Below, in pieces: positions 44,118 to 56,800 of a stretch of DNA of 64,000 nt (the first letter of the stretch is position 1; every line of letters begins with the position of its first letter). The translations under genes were made by a program, and so were the position numbers. Source of the DNA: Rhizoctonia solani (Eukaryota; Basidiomycota; Agaricomycetes; Cantharellales; Ceratobasidiaceae). The DNA is taken from the NCBI RefSeq assembly GCF_016906535.1, contig NC_057370.1, positions 124,001-188,000 on the forward strand, given 5' to 3'. Under the pieces are notes generated by a model. The model was not told the DNA's origin. It saw only the letters and a list, made by a program, of their open reading frames with translations, and ran no database searches.

Positions 44118-44824
44118 GGTGATAATGAGAGTGAGTGTAGAGAAAGAACGACTAGAGAGATTTTTGCTCTTTCCTCTCAGTCCCGCGTCTTGTTATATAC
44201 TCCCTGCATCGTGTTTTACGCCCGCGCCGAGTCACCGAATCTGAGTTCTGGGCCCGGGACTAGCGCGTCTTGGTCGTGGATGAGAAAAGAAAGAAGCAGC
44301 GACAATTTGCAATTTAGGCTGATCGAGGAACCTGATCAAGGGTGCCCAGCTTGTTTTAGCTTTCGAGACGTCTCGGCTGTAATACATTGGCGATTAATTT
44401 GAACACATTTCTGAGTAAAAATGACTGATATGGACATAGGTGGGGGAGGTTCGACGCCTGCGCCACATTCCCGACATGCAGGGTGAGATTGAGCCAAGGC
44501 ATCAGATACTTAGATAACCGAGTCAAAGGACTTATACATATTATTTATACTCGTAGGCAACTGAACGAGTTCACATATTCATACATTGCAACTTGATAGC
44601 AGCATATTTGCTTAACTTTATCAACGTTCAAAAATGATGTAAAATGATTCGTAGATCAATCAAGATTAAGGAACACCTTATGCCGTTCAGACCAATGCTG
44701 AGAGTATAGTAATTATGATTAACACACACACGTTACATGTATGAGAGTGTAATGAACATGACATCTTTCTAGCTCTATCTATTGCCCAAATATAGATCAA
44801 GCGAACCCGAACATATCACTTCGC
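44118..44824. other. Intergenic region
   Basis: Includes the promoter of paralog 5 and a module (ACATGCAGGGTGAGATTGAGCC, split over 44475-44496) resembling sequences upstream of both members of the other secreted family (37336 and 39337). Confidence 0.45.
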
Positions 44825-45597
44825 TTAGAGGCCAACAGCTGCGCCGACATTGGCGGTAACACCGAGACTAGCAAAAATGCTGGCGCAAAGACGGAGGCCA
44901 ACATCAGCGAACAAGCCGACTGAAACCGAGGTAATTCTACAGATAATCGTTAGGAAAACTAAAAGTCAACTACCAAGTTGGATACTCACGCTTTAACAAC
45001 CAAAACAATGATACCGTCAATGCAAATGTTCAGGGAAACCAACAAAGCTTTGATGCAGACATCGACCTCGGCAACAACGGTGGCAACAACTGCAACACCG
45101 AACTTGAGGGAGATCTGAAGGCAGACCTTCAAAAAGAGCTATAAAAGTGGTTAAACACGATAACTATTTCTTGACAATAGGAAATAGCTCACAGTGATAA
45201 TAGCAGCAACGGTTGCGACTATATCTGCCTTGGCACGAGCATCGATGTCCGCAACAACTCCAATGCTGAGGAGCTCTTCGGTGCACAGCTTGATAGCGTC
45301 AACACAGACGCGCAGAGCAGCCTGTACCTCTGCAATGGAGGTGAGGTCGACTACGAAGTGACATGGTTAGAAAGCATCAAGGTAAACGTATAAACGTTAC
45401 TCACGGCATGCATTGAGCTTGGCAACAATGTCAAGCTCCACGATGAGCTTGTTCAACGCGCAAGAAACAGCATCTTTCGATGCAAGCACCCCAATGGTAA
45501 TATCCCCGAGGACACCAAGACCAATAGGAGCTGCGCGAGCCAACAGTCCCAGAGACAGGAAAACAGCGGCAGCACCAGCAATGCGAAGGAGAGACAT
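44825..45597 (-). CDS. Small secreted protein, paralog 6 (203 aa, 4 exons)
   Basis: Exons 45597-45405, 45350-45193, 45138-44990 and 44936-44825 (193, 158, 149, 112 nt), phases 1, 0, 2. Signal peptide M-S-L-L-R-I-A-G-A-A-A-V-F-L-S-L-G-L-L-A-R-A-A-P. The mature part has cysteines at comparable places to paralog 7 (D-A-V-S-C-A-L-N-K-L-I, L-R-V-C-V-D-A-I-K-L-C, L-K-V-C-L-Q-I-S-L-K-F-G, V-D-V-C-I-K-A-L). It is closest to paralog 7 next door, a likely recent tandem duplicate. A TATAAA lies 114 bp upstream. No known domain. Confidence 0.87.
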
Positions 45598-46456
45598 GGT
45601 TATCAAAGAAATAAAAGAGTGAGAGTGGGTGCTGGAGGGCAAGAGAAGAGCGAACTAGAGTGCAGAAAGCAGACGAGACGATGGAGGCTGACGACCTTGC
45701 ACGCTCTGTTTTTATAATCCGTATCCACGCGGACCACCAAAACCTGCCGAGACCAGCCTATGGGTTTTTTTTTCGCCATCCCCAGTGTGCCATGCCTAAG
45801 GGTAACATCGCCTGAGCCCTTCTGCCATGATGAAACCTTGAGTCTTTGCTCGATCCTGACTTTCTTTTCGTCTCGTGCGCTTCTCTTTTCATTTCGGGCT
45901 TCGAAAGCGCCACCAATTATAGAGAAAGCTCTTAAATTGGCAATTATCCGTAGTTCGGGATCTGCATGATCACGGGGCTCACGTGGGGTACGTCAACAAG
46001 CTATATACTTCTCGGGTGCAATTGAGTAAAGCGCATGCAAAGATTTTATTTTTGGGGGCGAACCTGTGGGCGAGGGGGGGGAAGACCGTAGGTAGCCCAA
46101 AAAAAACGCCACTTGTAAGATTGTGTCCCCATTCTTTTTGGTTTATGTATGCCATCGATGTGTAAAAGGTATCACGACTTTTCGAACACGAAGCTGCTTC
46201 TCATGTACCTGATGTACTTTGACTATACTTTTTTTCCTTCATTTTTTCCTTGTTAGTTTTGTTCAGGCTGTTCAGAGCGAGAGCAAAGTTGACTGGGAAA
46301 ACACGAGTGATCTTTTCGCGTTTCGATGGTTTGAAGCCATTAAATTAAGTCATTAATTACACACACATACATGTATGCAGAATGTTCTAAATGGCTATCT
46401 ATCACATTTCTCTTCTATGTTTCCACCAAAATACTCCTCAAGATAGTGAGGAGGGC
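45598..46456. other. Intergenic region
   Basis: Promoter of paralog 6 and 3' flank of paralog 7. No gene recognised. Confidence 0.5.
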
Positions 46457-47211
46457 TTATGCGACAGTAGCAGACACCTTGGAGAAGAGAGCGAGGCACA
46501 AGTCAAGCTTGACTTGGGCACAGAGGGTCACAATAATGGTAGCGAGGCTAATAATAATAATAATAATAAAAAAGATTAGTAAATGAACGAGTGCCGCAGA
46601 AAGTAAAACTTACGCCTGAACAACGAGAACCAAAATACCGTCGACGCAGATGTTGAGAGCAATCAAGAGAGCACGGATAGCGACATCAATCTGAGCACAG
46701 ATGTGTACAGTTGCAGCAATACCGAACTTCAGGCAGACTTGAACAAGAACTTGTACAAGTAGCTAAAGTGAAGGAATAAGAAACTTGAATAAAGCTGGAC
46801 TATTCGCTCACTTACCGTAATGATGCTGGCGACGCAGGCAACCAGGCTCAGCTTGGCATTTGCATCGATCACAACTCCCGCACCAAGCTTAACAAGATCA
46901 TCGGTGCAACCTTTGAACAAGGTAATTAGAGCAACGACGGCCACCTCAAGTTCTTCAATAGAGCCGCAAACCACTAACACGAGAGTAAGAACGAACTCAA
47001 TTGGCAGGAGCAGTCTTGATAAAGACTTACAGAGCGCTTTAATTTTAGCATCGAGGCCGAGGTCGATAATCATCTTCTTGAATGAGCATGACACCGCATC
47101 GGTGCCTACTGCGACCTTGAGGTTGGCATAAACCAATGGCAGAGCACTGACAAAGAGTCCAAGGGAGAGGACAAGAGCGGTAGCACCGGCGAAACGAATG
47201 AAGGAGCTCAT
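46457..47211 (-). CDS. Small secreted protein, paralog 7 (192 aa, 4 exons)
   Basis: Exons 47211-47031, 46973-46816, 46762-46614 and 46547-46457 (181, 158, 149, 91 nt), phases 1, 0, 2. Signal peptide M-S-S-F-I-R-F-A-G-A-T-A-L-V-L-S-L-G-L-F-V-S-A. Cysteine contexts D-A-V-S-C-S-F-K-K-M, C-L-K-F-G and I-C-V-D-G-I-L-V-L-V-V match paralog 6. It ends K-V-S-A-T-V-A. The last intron ends in an ATT microsatellite right at the splice acceptor. Function unknown. Confidence 0.86.
46548..46575 (-). repeat. (ATT)n microsatellite at a splice acceptor
   Basis: On the coding strand TTTTTTATTATTATTATTATTATTAG precedes exon 4 of paralog 7, so the trinucleotide array supplies the AG and replaces the pyrimidine tract. 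The last repeat unit contains the acceptor. Confidence 0.8.
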
Positions 47212-48113
47212 GATGGAATTGGGGTTGGTAATGAGGGAAGGCGATGCTAAGTGTCCTTGGGAAGTGGGAGATGGGAGACAAGCAGACGATAAGAAAAATT
47301 CGCAATCCAAGGCCATCCTTTATGGACTTTCAGCTTTCGTTCAACCAAGGCATTGCTTCGCTTTCGGCAGTCCGCTCCCGCACAATCCCTTCCACTGCCA
47401 AGATGAAATCTGCAGCTTCCAAAACAGCCCCAGCCTCCTTTAGGCTGATGTTTGGCTCTTTTCATTTCATTTCCATGATAACTTGTAGCTACCCCGCTTG
47501 CTGTCGATCATTGCTCTCATTTTAGAACGATCGTCGCGTTTCATCAAAGTGCTGCTTTCAATTGACGTCAAGACATGATCGACGATTTCATTCAATCCTT
47601 TTAGTACCCTGATAATTTGACATGAAGAGGCGCTGGTCGTACTTGGCAAAGATCGGCAACCTTGGCCGGGCTCGGTTACTGGGACCGCCTTAGTATTACT
47701 CGCGCATTTGAATACTGAGTATGGGCCATTCCTGAAGCCTATGTAACTGCAACGTGCCTCCACGTAATTTATCTCGAGGAAATGTATACTGAGAAGCTTA
47801 AGGGGCTGAGGGGTATGTCACTGACTGCTATGGCACAACCGGAGTGATAAAACCACAAGATCGCCTGCCCGTTGTTGCATCCATTGACGGGGTGAATTCA
47901 ATCTTATGCTGAGAAAATAACTTAAGTAACTCGTGGATAATCTCTACGTATACGAGGCCCAGGAAATCTATATCGGGTGGAAATTATATACATATAAGTA
48001 TCCGTATGAACTAAAAAGCGTATGTATGTAACCAACTTATCCTAAAATTCGTTCTATGAGCAGATATCAGTCACCGTATGAGCTATTTAATCAGTGCTAT
48101 CCTACTGCGCTTT
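47212..48113. other. Intergenic region
   Basis: Promoter of paralog 7 and 3' flank of the P450 gene. No further gene supported. Confidence 0.5.
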
Positions 48114-50217
48114 CTACAGGGTCAGGACCCGCCGCTTGATGGCGACCTCACAATGAGTTGCATCCCTAACAAAGCCTTCGGTTGTTTGGAACTAGACGGT
48201 ATTTTTCAGCGATTTTTGGTAAAGCGGATTGGCCAGGGAATATACCTTGGTGGTAGGGCTGGCAAGTTCGATGTCATACCGACGGAAGAAAGTAGAAGAA
48301 ACCAACAGAAGGTTAAGGTTTGCTAGATTACGACCGACGCAACCTCTGCAGAAACACAAAGATAGCGTTATTAGATTCCCGCTAAGTTTGTCAAAAATAG
48401 TAGCCTACCGAGGTCCACTCGAAAACGCAGCAAAGTACTTGTTCAAGGACGATGCCCCTTCCTCTAACCACCGCTCCGGCCTGTACATCTCCGCATCGGG
48501 ACCCCATACGCTTGACCTGTTGGTGCAGTACGATGGTACACTGACGACACTCCCTGCGTTGAACGTTTGACCGGCGACGGTCAGGGTCTTGCCTTCCGGG
48601 ACGACTCGTGGGAGTCCGGATCCTACTGTAGAGTAAAGTCGCAGAGTTTCCTTTATGCATGCATTAAGGTATGGTAGGTTCTTGACCTGTTCGAAGCTGG
48701 GGATCACGCAGCCGAACTTGTTTTCTTCAAGATCGTTCGCCTCTGCCAAGTCCATGTCGATTGAGTCGAGCTCTTGCTGAAGCTTCTTCTTGATTTCGGG
48801 GTTCGAGGCTATATAGTAGGACAGGGCACTGAGAGAGCTATGCGCAGATTGGGTGAGATTAGACTAAGCGGGAATGTAATGGGTTCTGTAACTGACTTTG
48901 CCGTCGTATCGCTTCCTGCGGCAAGTGTGACCGCGGCTTCGGCATCGATTTCTGCTCTCTCCAGTGGAGATCCGTCGGCATTTTTAACTTCGAACAACTT
49001 GTCTAACAAGTCCACCCCTCGCTTGTTCTCTCCCTCTTCTTCGTTCTCTTTTCTTCTAATGCTTGCTTCGACAGCTGCTTGAGTGGAACTTCCAAAGTTT
49101 TCAAAAGCAATTAGTTTGGAAAGATGCCAGGGAGCATAGGGAAGCAACTTCTGTGCCCAGGAAGGGTACGATCCCAGAGTCATTCCCCCCTGACCTGACA
49201 CCGCTACCAGACGAATAGGGGTCACCCCTTTGATGTTCTTCTTGGAGGTTAGGGATAGCAGAGTAGGAGTTGAGTCCTTCTGTGCCTCAACCATCCCAAA
49301 AGGAACTCCAAGAGCCAAGTCGCTGATGAGATCAAAAGTAAGGTAGGCAAATTCTGTTGAACGCATGTATCAATGGCATGATCTCAACGGGATGTGATTA
49401 CATGATACTCACGCGGGCAGCTGTTAAGAACGGCTCGACCGTCCTTGGCAGTCCAGTTAAAGCCAGACGTACCGATCGTTGCCTCGTGGCACCGCATATC
49501 CAGCTGATCACAAAATCGCTGGATATGTACCCTGACGCGAGGCTCAAATGCAACAACGTTCTGGGGACTGAAGATGTTCGCGATACGCTTGCGTTTCACT
49601 GGTGGTAGATAATTGTTAGATGGTGGGGAAATGTAATCATTTGAGCATCGCCTACTGGTATGGATAGCCTTATCACGAATGTCAAATATGTTCCTATCAC
49701 CATTATTATTAACAAAAGCGTCGTAAAACTCAGATTTGAGTAGGCCGTTCGAGTGCCCGTACACTTCCTGTTGAGTGATGGTTTATATGTTTTATGCATG
49801 TAATAAAGTTGAGTGTGCGACATACCTCCAGAGCATCGGGGTCGGAAATGCTGATGTGATTGGGTCCCACTCTCACAAACCTCCCTACAGTCCAACTTTA
49901 ATCTCTCGTGAGTTGGACATGGTTATATAACTCCACTCACCGTATTTCTCATGGATTTGGAGAAGGTTCTGGTAGTGACGGCCAGAGCTGGCGCTTCTTG
50001 CCAGCCATGAGCCACTAAGAGATGCGAGCCACGGGCCGGAGAACCGACGTCGGTAGTCATGGGGGTCTAGCAGGTAGGGAGCAACATAGTATATCATCTA
50101 TGCGTGTATGTGAGAATGGGAAAGTATTGTATTGAACAAACAATGGATACGTACCAGAAGGGCTGCAGCAGCAGCGCAGTAGTAAGCATTGGAGTGTTGA
50201 GTGGTCTCGGCGAACAT
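48114..50217 (-). CDS. Cytochrome P450 monooxygenase (multi-exon)
   Basis: Heme-thiolate oxygenase, probably ER-anchored. N-terminus MFAETTQHSNAYYCAAAALL, then R-F-S-G-P-W-L-A and I-H-E-K-Y-G, R-V-G-P-N-H-I-S-I-S-D-P-D-A-L, the I-helix A-A-G-S-D-T-T-A (about 48900-48925), the K-helix E-T-L-R (about 48645-48655), R-P-E-R-W and the heme loop F-S-S-G-P-R split by an intron before G-C-V-G-R (cysteine codon 48339-48341). The last exon, after a 54-nt intron at about 48186-48240, ends E-V-A-I-K-R-R-V-L-T-L at 48114. All signature motifs are intact. The style resembles fungal CYPs of secondary metabolism or fatty-acid type, but substrate cannot be told. No biosynthetic cluster partners are seen nearby. 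Confidence 0.9.
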
Positions 50218-52312
50218 GATTGTGTGTGTGTGTGAGTTGCAATCATGGCCTGGTGTGTTCTTTTAACCTCCTCTGATCTTAGTTCAATCCAACAAAAAAA
50301 CTCGGATCGGCCTCCCAGCTGTGTCATACGTGTGTGTTTCCCACTCGTGAGCTTGCGTAAATCTGCTTGATGCAGTAACAGCAGGATGTCACCGAAAGGA
50401 TACATTTGATATTAAATTATCGGCCTACCGCGACTGGCAGAGGTATGTCGCGCTCGATGTGTCAAATAGTGTGTAGCGCGTGAAGCAAGGTTAGCAAAAG
50501 GTTCGCATCAAGGTTCAGTCAAATATCCACCGGTATTTTTAGCATGGTGAATTGAAATTGATCTGTGTACCTTATCTCGATTTGATGACTGACTTGGGTG
50601 AATAATTTGCTAGTAGTTTGCTGCACTCGCATCTAGGACTTTCATTTAATGATTTATACCCCTTGAGGACTGAGAATTTGTTCCTAATTACGTCCGAAAG
50701 TTCTTGGTCGGGGCAATGATCCACCTTGGTATCTTAAGCTGCACCCGCCTTAGATGTTATTTTCCTAGCGACACGAAAAGCACCTGGATCTTTTGATGGC
50801 ATTCCCACTCATCTTACCCATATCAAGACAACTAACACTGTGGTGTGATAAGATCCTGAAAATCAGTACATCAGTAAAAGATTCCTTTTTTCAGTGGGAT
50901 ATGGCCTGAAAACTACAATGTTAGTATGCCTCCCTCAGCATGAATCAGACTATGGAAGAATTGATACCTAAAATCAGTATGTATTGATCTTGATTTCAGC
51001 TCAATTCTCACTTAAACACACGCACTGATTTTCAGCATTATAACCTTGTACAGTGTAAACGCGGCTTCATTTCAAGACAACTAAACGCGGCTTCATTTCT
51101 CCAAGCCCCAGCAAGGAATTTCATCTTTGGTGCCAACCTCGGGGGCGTACCAACTTAACAGCCAGAAGAATAGTCCAAGAAAACTAATCTACATTCACCG
51201 CATCAAGGAAGAGCTGATTACATGCGCCAAAAGAATTTGCCGATAATCAAATACCTATGTCATCTGCGTGTGAAGCTACCCGCCTCAAACGTAACGAACA
51301 TATGGTAATACATCTATCAAAATCTTGGGTAGACACGTCTCCTGTATTGCGTCTACGCAGACATCTAGTTCTTGGCTGGTCAATTTAGCGCGTTGGTTTC
51401 TTACCTCTCCTTCACAAAAACATTACACTGCTTCGAACAAGATATGTTTGAAAGTTATTGCATGAATGCGGGCGGACATGTATGGTCGCAAAAGAGTTGA
51501 AATAGGCCCGCTCGACGCCAGTTTCGAATATGGGCGGGTGATAAAACGAGTGCGGCGCCAAATCAGCTCACATGCTTACGAGATTATGGCTCGAACACAA
51601 TGACCATTAGCTACACAGTTGCCCTGCCCGCCTATGGTCACTCAATTCCCCTCTCAGCTTGACACATTAACTCAGTGATACTGTACCCCACGCATTTTGA
51701 AATCACTCGCGATTGGCATCCATTTAAACCAGCTCAATCAGCCCATCCAACCGCTTGGGCACGCAAACCATGAATTAACCTTTCATAGTCCACTACATGA
51801 AGAGAAGAATGCATATAGAGCGTAGCAATAACTCTTACAAGTAAATGGATCGTAGTTAAGAAATAAAGCAAAAACGAAAAACGAAACTGAGGCCGAACTT
51901 GACCGATTCGAGTCGAGCGAATGCATAGTCTATGGGCCGGTTGGTGTTCACTCAAAGCCAGAAAAGAAGGTCAAGATGAGTAGAGCTTGAGTATAGACGC
52001 ATTTTCAATCAGCTATTGAAAGCGTCGGTATAGGGATGGCTAGTGGAAGAGGCTTTGGGGCACATACGATTCATAAATTAGTTCCGCGCTAATCACGTGG
52101 ATTCATATTTAAAGAGCTACAAGCTCACGTGGATGACAGTTCCCCATTGCACAGCCACAGCGTTCAACAACGGCCCCGCCCAGGCTCATTCAGTGACATC
52201 CACCTGCCACAATCATTCTGTATGTTGAGTTAATTCCGCGCGAAGGACACTGATATCTTACTATTCTGTTGCTTCTCAGCTCATTTTTTCTACTTGTACC
52301 TGAACTATAATC
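50218..52312. other. Long intergenic region
   Basis: 2.1 kb without a supported gene. A 17-bp direct repeat AAACGCGGCTTCATTTC occurs at 51057 and 51083, and AAATCAGTA-like words recur around 50860-51000. A CACGTG lies at 52095. Confidence 0.55.
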
Positions 52313-52923
52313 ATGGCAACCTTTTTGTTTTACGGAATAGCCAATGTCGCTGTTGGGTTTGCATTGATGTTCAAACCCACTGTTATATACCAAAGCCCCT
52401 TCACACGCTTCGTGCACAACAGGACAGGATTAGTAAGACCAGGCCAACTTTGATTGTTATCACCGGTTATTCTGATTGAGTTATGATAATTCGCACGTTA
52501 TTGTGTGATGATAGCACTTGACGGATGTGAACAGTGCGCCAGGCTTTAATAATGCTATTGCTTGTATGACTATTGCCGTTGGTGCGGGGTCTATTCGGGC
52601 GGGCCTAACTAATTCACGTGGGGCGCAGTCGTGCATCAGTGCGTCATTTTCTAGTCACTCATGTTACCCGCACTATTGACTTCTTCACTACATTGGTAGC
52701 CCTATTCAGTATGGTGTGGGCCGTCATGACCTTCGCTTCTTGTATAGTCAACCCACAGGTTGCCTCGGCCACACATGCTTTGACCTCCTTCAATCATTTA
52801 GTCTTATCCACTGTGTTGCTATGGAGTGCTGGTTTCTCTGTCCCCGAATTAGTAGGGTTGGGACAACACACGAGTGCTAATAGAAGCCCGAGACCTCGAC
52901 AAAGTGTTGGTGGGCGACGATAG
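52313..52923 (+). CDS. Small integral membrane protein, about 160 aa, 3 exons
   Basis: Exons 52313-52432, 52515-52588 and 52629-52923. Starts MATFLFYGIANVAVGFALMF, with further hydrophobic segments F-N-N-A-I-A-C-M-T-I-A-V-G-A, D-F-F-T-T-L-V-A-L-F-S-M-V-W-A-V and L-S-T-V-L-L-W-S-A-G-F, then a basic tail RSPRPRQSVGGRR. About four membrane spans. The second intron is only 40 nt in the version that keeps the frame, so this splice is the weak point. Family not recognised. Confidence 0.55.
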
Positions 52924-53803
52924 GTATTTATGTCTTGATGTGTCACCTTAGGTAATGCATTTATTCCCTTACGAAAATCGCGCTTTCCGTAGCCAATGGG
53001 GACTTGGGGGGATATAGGCAAATGGGTGTTAAAGATGTGCTCTGAGATATAAATTATTGTTGTAATTCCGGATTCCTTCCATAATTAGTGTTTGTCTGCT
53101 CGTAATCTTTGCTCTAAATCATGAATTAGCAGAACTCGAAGTAGCAAGTAAAATATTTCGGTATCGCTTTCATACCCATCACTATGCTCGCGGCCGGCTT
53201 GGTGGGGTCGCATATGGCTCCGGAGGCTGGAGTTGCGTTTGGCGCGGAGTGCACGTACAGCTCAGCGCCTAGTTTACTATAATTAGAAGGATATATATCT
53301 GGCTGAACCCATGGTCTGAATAGGTAAAAACCAACTTGGCTTTCCAGTGACGGACAATCATAGGCTTGTTTAAAGAATTATACCTTGATAACTTGTAGCA
53401 TAGATCATGAATACACACTCAGCCCTATAGCCTTTGCTGTCCGGGCCGTGGCGCCGAGCATGACACCCGCTTGAACCAAATCAAATAAATGTTGCCTTGT
53501 TTGAGGACAAGATTTTAGAATAAATATCATATAGATTGTGGTAACAACACATAGATGTTCGTGTATGAAAGAAGAAAATGTAAGAAACACAAAAATACAG
53601 ACAATGCACAGAGCCCGCCTAAACCCACAAACCCAACAAAAAGCGCAAGACTGGAGAAAAAGCAGAAGAATGGGGTGGGGGGCCCGGGGAGTGTGGGTTT
53701 ATCCCGCAGGCGGTGGTTTAAAATACACTGGAATGAGAAATGCGAGTACCTGGGCGAGCACCCAATTGAACCCACAATCGTTCCGGTGGCCCCCCGCCTC
53801 ATG
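52924..53803. other. Intergenic region between convergent genes
   Basis: 3' flanks of the small membrane protein and of the response regulator. Nothing else supported. Confidence 0.5.
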
Positions 53804-56800
53804 TCAACTTGGACTTGGTGGGATGGATGTAGCTGATTGATATGGCGTATCAGTATGGGCTGCGTCAGAGGACACAGGCGAGGTTGCCGTGTCGCGAGGG
53901 AGAGATGATGATGAGGTTGCAGGAGGAGGAGGAATCAGAGCCTGGGCGCTAGATGTGTTGGACTCAGGAAATTGGGTTGGTCGAGGAGTGGAAGGCCCAG
54001 AAGCAAGCTGTTCAAAGCTCATCGATTCTTTGGAAAATGCTGAAGGAGCGTCCAACGACAACTCGGGCACATCGGTTGCGTCATCTCGGGGCTTGGGTAC
54101 CTCGACCGCCACCCTGTTCTGAGCCGGTTTTCCTTCTTTAGCCGCTGTCCCATTCTCCGAAGCCTTTCCGTTCGCCTCGCGACTACCCGTAAAATTGAAT
54201 TCGCCACCCAGCTTGAGACTCGGCAAGGGAGGGGGTTCACTGGGTAATACCATCGACCGACTCAAGGGACTGGGACTCTTCGTAATACGCCTTGAAATAA
54301 CAGGTTTAGAAGCAGGTTGGGGTGGAGGAGTCGGGGCCTGAACATGGATTTCCGGGCCCTTCTTGGAAGAAGATGATGACTCGGGATTCTTGAACCTTCT
54401 GTTCTCGATCCTCAGTTGCGACGCGACAGCCTTGGCTTTGGCCTCTTGTCCCCTTTGGAAGTTCTTGGCCGTCTCTGGGTCTGCCCACATTTGCAAGGCC
54501 TTGATGGATCCCCATTCAATGATCTTCTTGTCCAACCAGTCGAGTGCAACGGGCTTGGTCAAAAAATCGTTACACCCAGCTGCCAGCGCGGCAACACGAT
54601 CGCTCTGAAGACTGGACGCGGTGAGCGCGACGATAACGACCGACGATCGGAACGGAGAGCTCGGACCAGAAGATCCAAAGAGTTTCGAATCGGACGAGGG
54701 CGTAAATAGTTGCTTGGATTCGGAAAGAAGGCCGGGTGATTCAATCGGTGGTGTCGAAGCCGGACCATGCTGGATCTTTTCAAGGCGACGAATTTCGCGG
54801 GTCGCTTCGATGCCATCCATCACAGGCATTTGGATATCCATCTGCGGTCAGACCAAAAGTTAAATCCATCATCCAGGCACATTGCGTTCGATACTCACAA
54901 AGATCAAATGAAACCTTCCCGTCTTCCACTTCTCCACAGCTTGCAATCCATTATTGGCAACTTCGTACTTGATCTTCTTACGCCTGATAAACGTCGACAG
55001 GATGTTCTGATTGATCGGGTTATCTACGACCATGTCAGTCATAAGAGTCATGTGGCTGTACCGGGCACCAACCTTCGACGATTAAAACGCTGATAGGAGG
55101 TACAATCCCTGTGTCTTTTCCCTTTTTCACAGGTTTCTTCCCCACAGGCCCAGCTGTAGGACTCTTTACAGCTGTGGGGCTCCTGGCATTCCCGGGACCA
55201 CCGTTCGACGAGCGTCTCCTGGTTTCTTTTGCCCCGCTCGACGGGGTCGGTTTGGCCTTGGGTACCACAGGCCCCGACGATGTACGAATGATCGTCGGGG
55301 GCATGTGGGGCGACTTGACCGTAGCAGGCGCAGGGGTGATCGGACTCGTAGGAGATTTCTGAAACGGACTGTTCTCTTGGTACGCGGGGGATTGTTCACC
55401 CGGATCTCGACCCAGCGAATCAGCGGTTCCAGATCGCGCGGGGAGAGTATGCGGGCGCTTGTTGGAGAAAGATGTGTCGATGGTCGTGGCACGCCCCGGT
55501 CCTCCCGACCCACTTTTCTGAGGCGGGTTGAAGAAAATTCCTGTGTGTTTACCATCGATGTTTTGAACAACTATGCCTCCGCCGCCAGTTTCACTCCTAA
55601 TAGATGATCGTCAGTTGAATATTGAAAATAGAAAAAGAATAAGTAGGACAATGGGGTTTCCAAGCCGGGCAAGAAATCTTGGGCTCAAATGTAAAAGCTG
55701 ATAAACATTGGACTGACCTAGGTCCTACCCCGGGGCTGATAGCACTATCCAACAAATCGGCCGTCTCATTGAAATAGTCCCGGTTACTATCGATCGCAAG
55801 CGGACTCGGCCTCGTCGTCGAAACAGGACTTGAAGGCTTATACCTCGAAGTAATCGAGATCTGACTAGGGCTCGATGGACTTGTGGCGATGGGCGCGAAA
55901 ACGGGGTCGATCAGCGGTCGAGTAAGGCGGTGTGTAGAGCAGTCAGGAACCGACGCGGCCCGGCGGGTTTCGGTATGACCAGAACCTCGAGGTAGGACTG
56001 CGTACCCAAAACCGACTGTATCACGTCTCGTACCACTTTGTAATTCCCGAGACTAGTGAAGTGAATCACTACTGGACTCGAAGTCTCTGATATCCCCGTA
56101 AGCTGCCGTATATGGGGACTCGACTTGGGTCGGTGGTTAGATGCCAAACTCGGTCGTTTGCGGGACAAGGCGGGAGAAACAAAGGGCGCATGCAATTGCG
56201 TGAGTCGTGCCCGGAGGACAGACACATCGTCGTCAATGATGATAAACGATGTCTTGCCCTCTGTTTCGCCTGTTGGCAACTCTTCGTCCATGGCTCGATG
56301 CTCGATCCCAACGCCCCACGTCGTCAGATAACTCGTCAAGTGCTGGGCAAATGAGCTCTTTGGGTTTGCGTAAAATGTCGCCCTTTTCCCTTTGAGGTGC
56401 TTTTCCTGAAACTTGAACAGGTCCTCCAGCGTCGGTTCATTTGCCAGCTTGATTGTTGGGAAAGGTTGTCGCTCTGCCTGTTCGGCGGCTGAGAGTTCGT
56501 GGGAGGGGGAAGAGAGGAGGCGATGAATGGGATGGTAAGAGTGTAAGTTTGGGTCGTGCCGGTTTGGCTAACGGGAGTTATTGGGGTATCAGGAGTAGCG
56601 ACCAGGCTGGGAGATGAAGGGATGGCGGTAGGTTTGATCTGTAATGTAGCCCTAATATGGGTCAACAGTCTTCGCAGAATAACGGTGTCTAGCTGGGGTG
56701 GAATACGTGTGTCGACTGGAGAGTTCAACCGGTGAACAACGTCGAATATACAGTTTACTTTCGATTCATGCTGCTCGAGTGACAGTCCAAGTTCTATCGT

